Assembly: GCA_934155625.1 (NCBI GenBank)
Contig: CAKPHD010000047.1
Location: forward strand, 1-9,113
From: an uncultured Clostridia bacterium
GTDB lineage: Bacteria > Bacillota > Clostridia > TANB77 > CAG-508
Reading direction: 5' to 3'
DNA: 9,113 bases
Positions 6,072 to 9,113 of the stretch are shown here, one piece after another (position 1 is the first letter of the stretch; every line of letters begins with the position of its first letter). Below the pieces are notes generated by a model. It did no database searches. It was not told the DNA's origin and saw only the letters and a program-made list of their open reading frames with translations. A program made the position numbers and the translations under genes.

Positions 6072-8339
6072 CTAATAATTTTTCTTCATTTGGTTTAAAG
6101 TATCATTCATCCTTGATGAAAAACCATTATTGTTATTATTTTTTATTGATGGTGGCGTATATTTTTCTTTTTTGTCACCAACTTTATATACCATATTAGC
6201 TAAATTTTTAAGACTTTGTATAAATTCTTTTGAATATCCTTTTAAAGATATATCACATGTTACTAAGCCATCTAAATATCTTAAATATGATTTTAAGTCA
6301 AATGGTACAACTGCATATTTTACAGTTCTTCTATTAAACAATTCTTTTCTAACTGTCATAGAAGCATCATTATAAATTGAAATTCCTCCTATAAGTATTT
6401 CTTCACTAATTTGTTTTGTATTCATAAATTTGTTTAATACTACTCTCGCTTTTGATTCTTCAAACATTCCTTTATCACTTAATTGTCTTAGAAATGCAGT
6501 TAATGGTTGTATTGTTAATATGTCCATTGATTGAACCAAGTATATTTCTTGTGCATATTTAAAATATCTCATTGGAGTACTAAAATCACAGTCTAACAAA
6601 ACTACTGTATGCATTTTTAATAATGTTTCTACTATTGGCTCAACAGCTAATAAGTTTTCGTCTTTTTCAAATGGAGATGTATATACAGTTAAATTTTTAT
6701 GTTCTTGTATTCCATTTGCTCTTCCTATTTTCAAATTGTTCATTATATAATTTGATTGATTTCTTAATTCTTCTTCATTTTTAGTATATATGTAATATGC
6801 ATTTCTGTTTTGTGTTAAATCTAATATAGCTGTGTCAATTCCATTTGATGATAATATTTCTGCTACATTATTAACTAAAAAAGATGTTCCATTTTTGCTT
6901 GTACCTACAAATGCTACTATTTTTTGTCTTTCTTGTATGATACTGTCTATGTCTAATTCTGGATATTTTTCTGTATTTTGTTCCTCTTCTATTTTATTAG
7001 TTTTTTCATTATCGATTCTTAGATTATTTAACACATCTGTATATTGGTCATCCATTTTGTCATCATCAAATCCAGGTAATGTTGTCTCCTCTTCCTCTTC
7101 TTCGTCTTCACTATTTTCAAATCCTGGAAGCCTTGTTTCTTCTTCTATGTTTCCATCTTCAAATCCTGGAAGTACTGTCTCTTCTTCTACGTTTTCGTTT
7201 TCGAATCCTGGTAATACTGTTTCACCTTCATTTTCTGCATTTTCAAATCCTGGTAGTACAACTTCTTCTTTATCAGTTTCAACTTCAACTGGCTCAGTTA
7301 CTTTTCTAGGTCTTCCTCTCTTTCGTTTTGGCTGTTCTGCAACTGGTTCTGATGCATTTTTTCTAGGTCTTCCTCTTCCACGTTTTACTGGTTGTACAAT
7401 TTCTTCAGTATCATTTATATCTAAAATAGGCTCTGCCTTAACTTCAGGTATTTCTTCTTGTTCTTTTGTCTTAGAAATTTGTGTCTTTGGCTTTGTAGAT
7501 ATTTTCTTTTTGTTTATTCCTATTGCAGAAGGTATAACAACTGGTTCATTTGGTTTCTTTGTTCTACTATTTTTTAATAAAATTTCACTTGTTCCAGCTT
7601 TTTCTTTGCTCTTTTCTACTCTTAGCTTATCTGATATTTTATTGTTGTATGAATTAATTTCTTGATATTTTTGTGATCTTTCTTCTAATACTGCTCGTAC
7701 ATTTAATGGTAAACATTTGCTTATTACTTTTAGTTGAGTATCATTATATTGGCTTGCTATACTATCAAAACTTTCTACATATTTTTCTTCATCATTTCCG
7801 ATTCTTTTATAATGTGCTAATATATTTTGAATTTCTAATTCACTAACATCATTTTCATCGTCTTTTTCATAATTTACATCTTCTGTGTCTATTTTATAAT
7901 AGATTTTTGCTTCTTTTTTGGATCTTGGTCTTTTTATTAATTTACATACTTCACTTGCACTTCTATCATTACCTAATAATGCATCATAAATTCCTATTCC
8001 AAATAGTTTAACTAAAATTTGTTCTGATTTATTTCTTCTTTCTGTACAAATTAATATAATTGGTATGTTTTCCCCTTTGGAATTTGATGCTTCATCACTA
8101 ATGCTATCTAATCTATCAAATAGAAATTTGTCCATTTGCTCATAGTCTGTATTAACATATTGTTCCAAATCCTCACTTATTACTATTCTATCATATGTTT
8201 TGTCTCTTTGTAATTCTTTTAATATTGCATTAAAGTAATAAACATTTTTATATGATATTATTTGTTTATATTCAGCTTGATATTTTTTTATTATAGCTTG
8301 TGATGTATTTTCATTACTTACTGCAAATAAAACTTTCAT
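6072..8339 (-). CDS. CpaE/TadZ-like protein with AT-hooks, LPGF repeats and a degenerate P-loop
   Basis: The 755-aa protein has four parts. Residues 1-145 look like a receiver-type alpha/beta domain without clear phosphorylation residues (MKVLFAV, YDRIVISEDL, IPIILICTE, GIGIYDALLGND). Residues 165-235 form a helical region. Residues 240-470 are a charged, low-complexity linker with two AT-hook cores (KRGRGRPRK 319-327, KRKRGRPRK 338-346) and five LPGF(E/D) repeats starting at 362, 376, 390, 404 and 421. Residues 473-715 resemble a MinD/CpaE ATPase with VVLLDCD (579-585), but the P-loop is GTSKNGTS (479-486), without the lysine before the last S/T. CpaE/TadZ proteins place Tad pilus machinery at a cell site. 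The ribosome site GGAAGGGGG lies within the last codons of the preceding gene, with a 3-base gap, so translation is likely coupled. ATP hydrolysis is doubtful. Confidence 0.75.
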   Translation of the reverse strand: MKVLFAVSNENTSQAIIKKYQAEYKQIISYKNVYYFNAILKELQRDKTYDRIVISEDLEQYVNTDYEQMDKFLFDRLDSISDEASNSKGENIPIILICTERRNKSEQILVKLFGIGIYDALLGNDRSASEVCKLIKRPRSKKEAKIYYKIDTEDVNYEKDDENDVSELEIQNILAHYKRIGNDEEKYVESFDSIASQYNDTQLKVISKCLPLNVRAVLEERSQKYQEINSYNNKISDKLRVEKSKEKAGTSEILLKNSRTKKPNEPVVIPSAIGINKKKISTKPKTQISKTKEQEEIPEVKAEPILDINDTEEIVQPVKRGRGRPRKNASEPVAEQPKRKRGRPRKVTEPVEVETDKEEVVLPGFENAENEGETVLPGFENENVEEETVLPGFEDGNIEEETRLPGFENSEDEEEEEETTLPGFDDDKMDDQYTDVLNNLRIDNEKTNKIEEEQNTEKYPELDIDSIIQERQKIVAFVGTSKNGTSFLVNNVAEILSSNGIDTAILDLTQNRNAYYIYTKNEEELRNQSNYIMNNLKIGRANGIQEHKNLTVYTSPFEKDENLLAVEPIVETLLKMHTVVLLDCDFSTPMRYFKYAQEIYLVQSMDILTIQPLTAFLRQLSDKGMFEESKARVVLNKFMNTKQISEEILIGGISIYNDASMTVRKELFNRRTVKYAVVPFDLKSYLRYLDGLVTCDISLKGYSKEFIQSLKNLANMVYKVGDKKEKYTPPSIKNNNNNGFSSRMNDTLNQMKKNY
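7068..7256 (-). repeat. five in-frame LPGF(E/D) coding repeats
   Basis: Inside the CpaE-like gene the motif LPGF followed by E or D occurs five times at residue spacings of 14, 14, 14 and 17. Acidic spacers rich in E, D and N separate the copies. The DNA is degenerate between copies, so the protein motif is better kept than the nucleotides. The last interval is lengthened by a run of E codons. Confidence 0.9.
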
Positions 8340-8342
8340 TTG

Positions 8343-8744
8343 TTACCCCCTTCCAAATTTCACAACTATCGCAAATGCAAGCGGTAAAATTTGGCATATT
8401 ACTAATATAGTTACGAATGATATCATCATTACTAACCCTTTTTCTTGTGTATCTAATTTTCTTATTCCTATGATATATTGATATATTGCACTTACTGCTA
8501 TTCCTAAAAAGCAAAGTGGTATACTATATATCCTTATCATGTTTAATATGTATGCTGTCAATCCATATGCATCTGAACCATATTTTTGTTGGTATTCTTC
8601 TAATGTTTTTGCTGTTTTTTCTTTTATTGTTATTAATTGGCTTTCATGTTGTTCATCTATTATATTTTCTGCTGCATATACTTGGCTACATCCAAATATT
8701 ACTATCATCATTAGTAATAATATTATTGCAACTACTTTTTTCAT
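8343..8744 (-). CDS. small secreted or membrane protein, signal peptide plus two helices
   Basis: The 133-aa protein has a signal-peptide-like N-terminus (MKKVVAIILLLMM) with a VYA/YAA cleavage-like site at 22-25. C19 gives a poor lipobox (IFGC) as an alternative. A polar segment of about 45 residues is followed by two hydrophobic helices (about 72-92 and 103-128) joined by a short charged loop. This layout recalls VirB2/TrbC-type pilins or small membrane subunits of secretion systems, but I see no diagnostic motif, so the family is unassigned. It is the first gene of the unit. AAAGGA is about 12 bases before the start and a weaker GGA is closer; a nearby upstream ATG is out of frame. The end of the gene contains the ribosome site of the CpaE-like gene, which suggests linked function. 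Confidence 0.7.
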   Translation of the reverse strand: MKKVVAIILLLMMIVIFGCSQVYAAENIIDEQHESQLITIKEKTAKTLEEYQQKYGSDAYGLTAYILNMIRIYSIPLCFLGIAVSAIYQYIIGIRKLDTQEKGLVMMISFVTILVICQILPLAFAIVVKFGRG

Positions 8745-8789
8745 ACATTTCCATTCCTTTCACTTGTTCCATATATTTTCTACCTATAT

Positions 8790-8818
8790 ATCATACACTA
8801 GAATTTTAAAAATAGCAA
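8790..8818 (-). promoter_or_regulatory. probable sigma-A promoter of the 8744-to-3841 unit
   Basis: On the minus strand, TTGCTA (8813-8818) and TATGAT (8790-8795) are 17 bases apart. The -10 box is about 45 bases before the first start codon. The -35 box lies inside the arm of the hairpin at 8808-8837. Confidence 0.6.
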
Positions 8819-8837
8819 GGAAATTCTTGCTATTTTT
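8808..8837. terminator. hairpin terminator overlapping a promoter
   Basis: A perfect 12-bp stem (8808-8819 with 8826-8837) has a 6-base loop (8820-8825). The plus strand continues in a T-run to 8839, and the minus strand ends in TTTTT followed by AAAATTC. It can work in either direction and backs up the tRNA terminator at 8904-8939. Confidence 0.65.
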
Positions 8838-8903
8838 TTATTTTTTTAAATCGTTTTTCTTTTTGACAATATTTTGTATTATTGCACTATTTTAGTTGTT
8901 ATT

Positions 8904-8939
8904 TACAAAAAAACAATATCTATTTAACTAGATATTGTT
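8904..8939 (-). terminator. terminator after the tRNA-Asp/tRNA-Phe unit
   Basis: An 11-bp stem (8912-8922 with 8929-8939) and a 6-base loop lead on the minus strand into TTTTTTTG. It begins 5 bases past the CCA end of tRNA-Phe. Confidence 0.85.
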
Positions 8940-8943
8940 ACTT

Positions 8944-9019
8944 TGGTGCCTCGAACGGGAATCGAACCAGTGACACAGGGATTTTCAGTCCCTTGCTCTA
9001 CCAACTGAGCTATCGAGGC
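8944..9019 (-). tRNA. tRNA-Phe (anticodon GAA)
   Basis: A complete tRNA. The acceptor GCCTCGA pairs with TCGAGGC, A73 follows, and CCA is encoded (8944-8946 on the plus strand as tgg). The anticodon stem AGGGA/TCCCT holds the loop CTGAAAA with anticodon GAA at 8984-8986. The D-arm GCTCAGTTGGTAGAGC and T-loop GGTTCGATTCC are standard. Confidence 0.97.
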
Positions 9020-9043
9020 ATTATTATTTTTATATAAAAAAAA

Positions 9044-9113
9044 TGGCGACCTGGAACGGGCTCGAACCGTCGACCTCTAGCGTGACAGGCTAGCGTTCTA
9101 ACCAACTGAACTA
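9044..9113 (-). tRNA. tRNA-Asp (anticodon GTC), 5' end cut by the window
   Basis: The anticodon stem CTAGC/GCTAG holds the loop CTGTCAC with anticodon GTC. The 3' acceptor CCAGGTC, discriminator G73 and encoded CCA (9044-9046) are present. The window ends at T8, so only the seven 5' acceptor bases are missing. It is 24 bases upstream of tRNA-Phe and probably cotranscribed with it. Confidence 0.95.

Noticed and set aside
7068..7256. CRISPR-like or satellite DNA repeat
   Set aside because: The repetition is at protein level (LPGF) within an open frame; the nucleotide copies differ and there are no unique spacers of constant length.
6832..7665. Open 277-codon frame on the plus strand opposite the CpaE-like gene
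   Set aside because: It is a shadow of the low-complexity linker: the Ser/Pro-rich translation mirrors the E/D/K-rich codons of the minus strand. It has no ribosome site and lies wholly inside a well-supported gene.
8539..8895. Plus-strand 118-codon frame over the small membrane protein and its promoter
   Set aside because: It spans a terminator and promoter, reads as phenylalanine- and isoleucine-rich shadow sequence and lacks a ribosome site.

Overview
The window is very AT-rich and has compact genes with short gaps, strong AGGAGG-type ribosome binding sites and simple hairpin/T-run terminators. It carries the Firmicute gene run ireB-ruvX-DUF1292, and the tRNAs encode their own CCA ends. 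All of this points to a low-GC member of the Bacillota, most likely a Clostridium-like member of the Clostridia. The exact lineage cannot be read from this window. Every protein gene is on the minus strand; only one tRNA-Leu(UAA) is on the plus strand.

Read in the direction of transcription (right to left), the window opens with tRNA-Asp(GTC), cut by the window edge, and tRNA-Phe(GAA), followed by a terminator. A second hairpin with an overlapping promoter then starts a long unit. Its genes are a small secreted or membrane protein (133 aa), a 755-aa CpaE/TadZ-like protein and a 379-aa membrane-anchored GAF + degenerate GGDEF protein. They are followed at short spacing by the housekeeping genes ireB, ruvX and a DUF1292 gene (yrzB-like). 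A G-rich hairpin probably ends that unit at about 3800.

Next comes a two-gene unit, a four-helix membrane protein of unknown function and the ribosome-assembly GTPase RbgA, ended by a terminator at 2340-2366. At 2050-2153 two near-consensus sigma-A promoters stand back to back. One drives tRNA-Leu on the plus strand. The other drives a DUF84-type inosine/xanthosine triphosphatase on the minus strand. Beyond that gene lie comF and a 185-aa membrane-anchored pseudopilin-like protein, ended by a bidirectional terminator at 92-119. A possible extended -10 promoter at 14-22 reads out of the left edge.

The most unusual part is 4914-8744. The 755-aa protein has a receiver-like N-terminus, a long disordered linker with two AT-hook motifs and five acidic LPGF(E/D) repeats, and a MinD/CpaE-like domain whose P-loop has lost its catalytic lysine. 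The next gene encodes a GGDEF-like domain that reads MGPKF at the catalytic loop. Together with the small two-helix membrane protein, and the Tad-type pseudopilin-like gene at the other end of the window, this suggests a surface-apparatus or polarity module built on pseudoenzymes. It shares a transcription unit with the cell-envelope stress regulator IreB. This functional reading is inference; the sequence features are directly visible.
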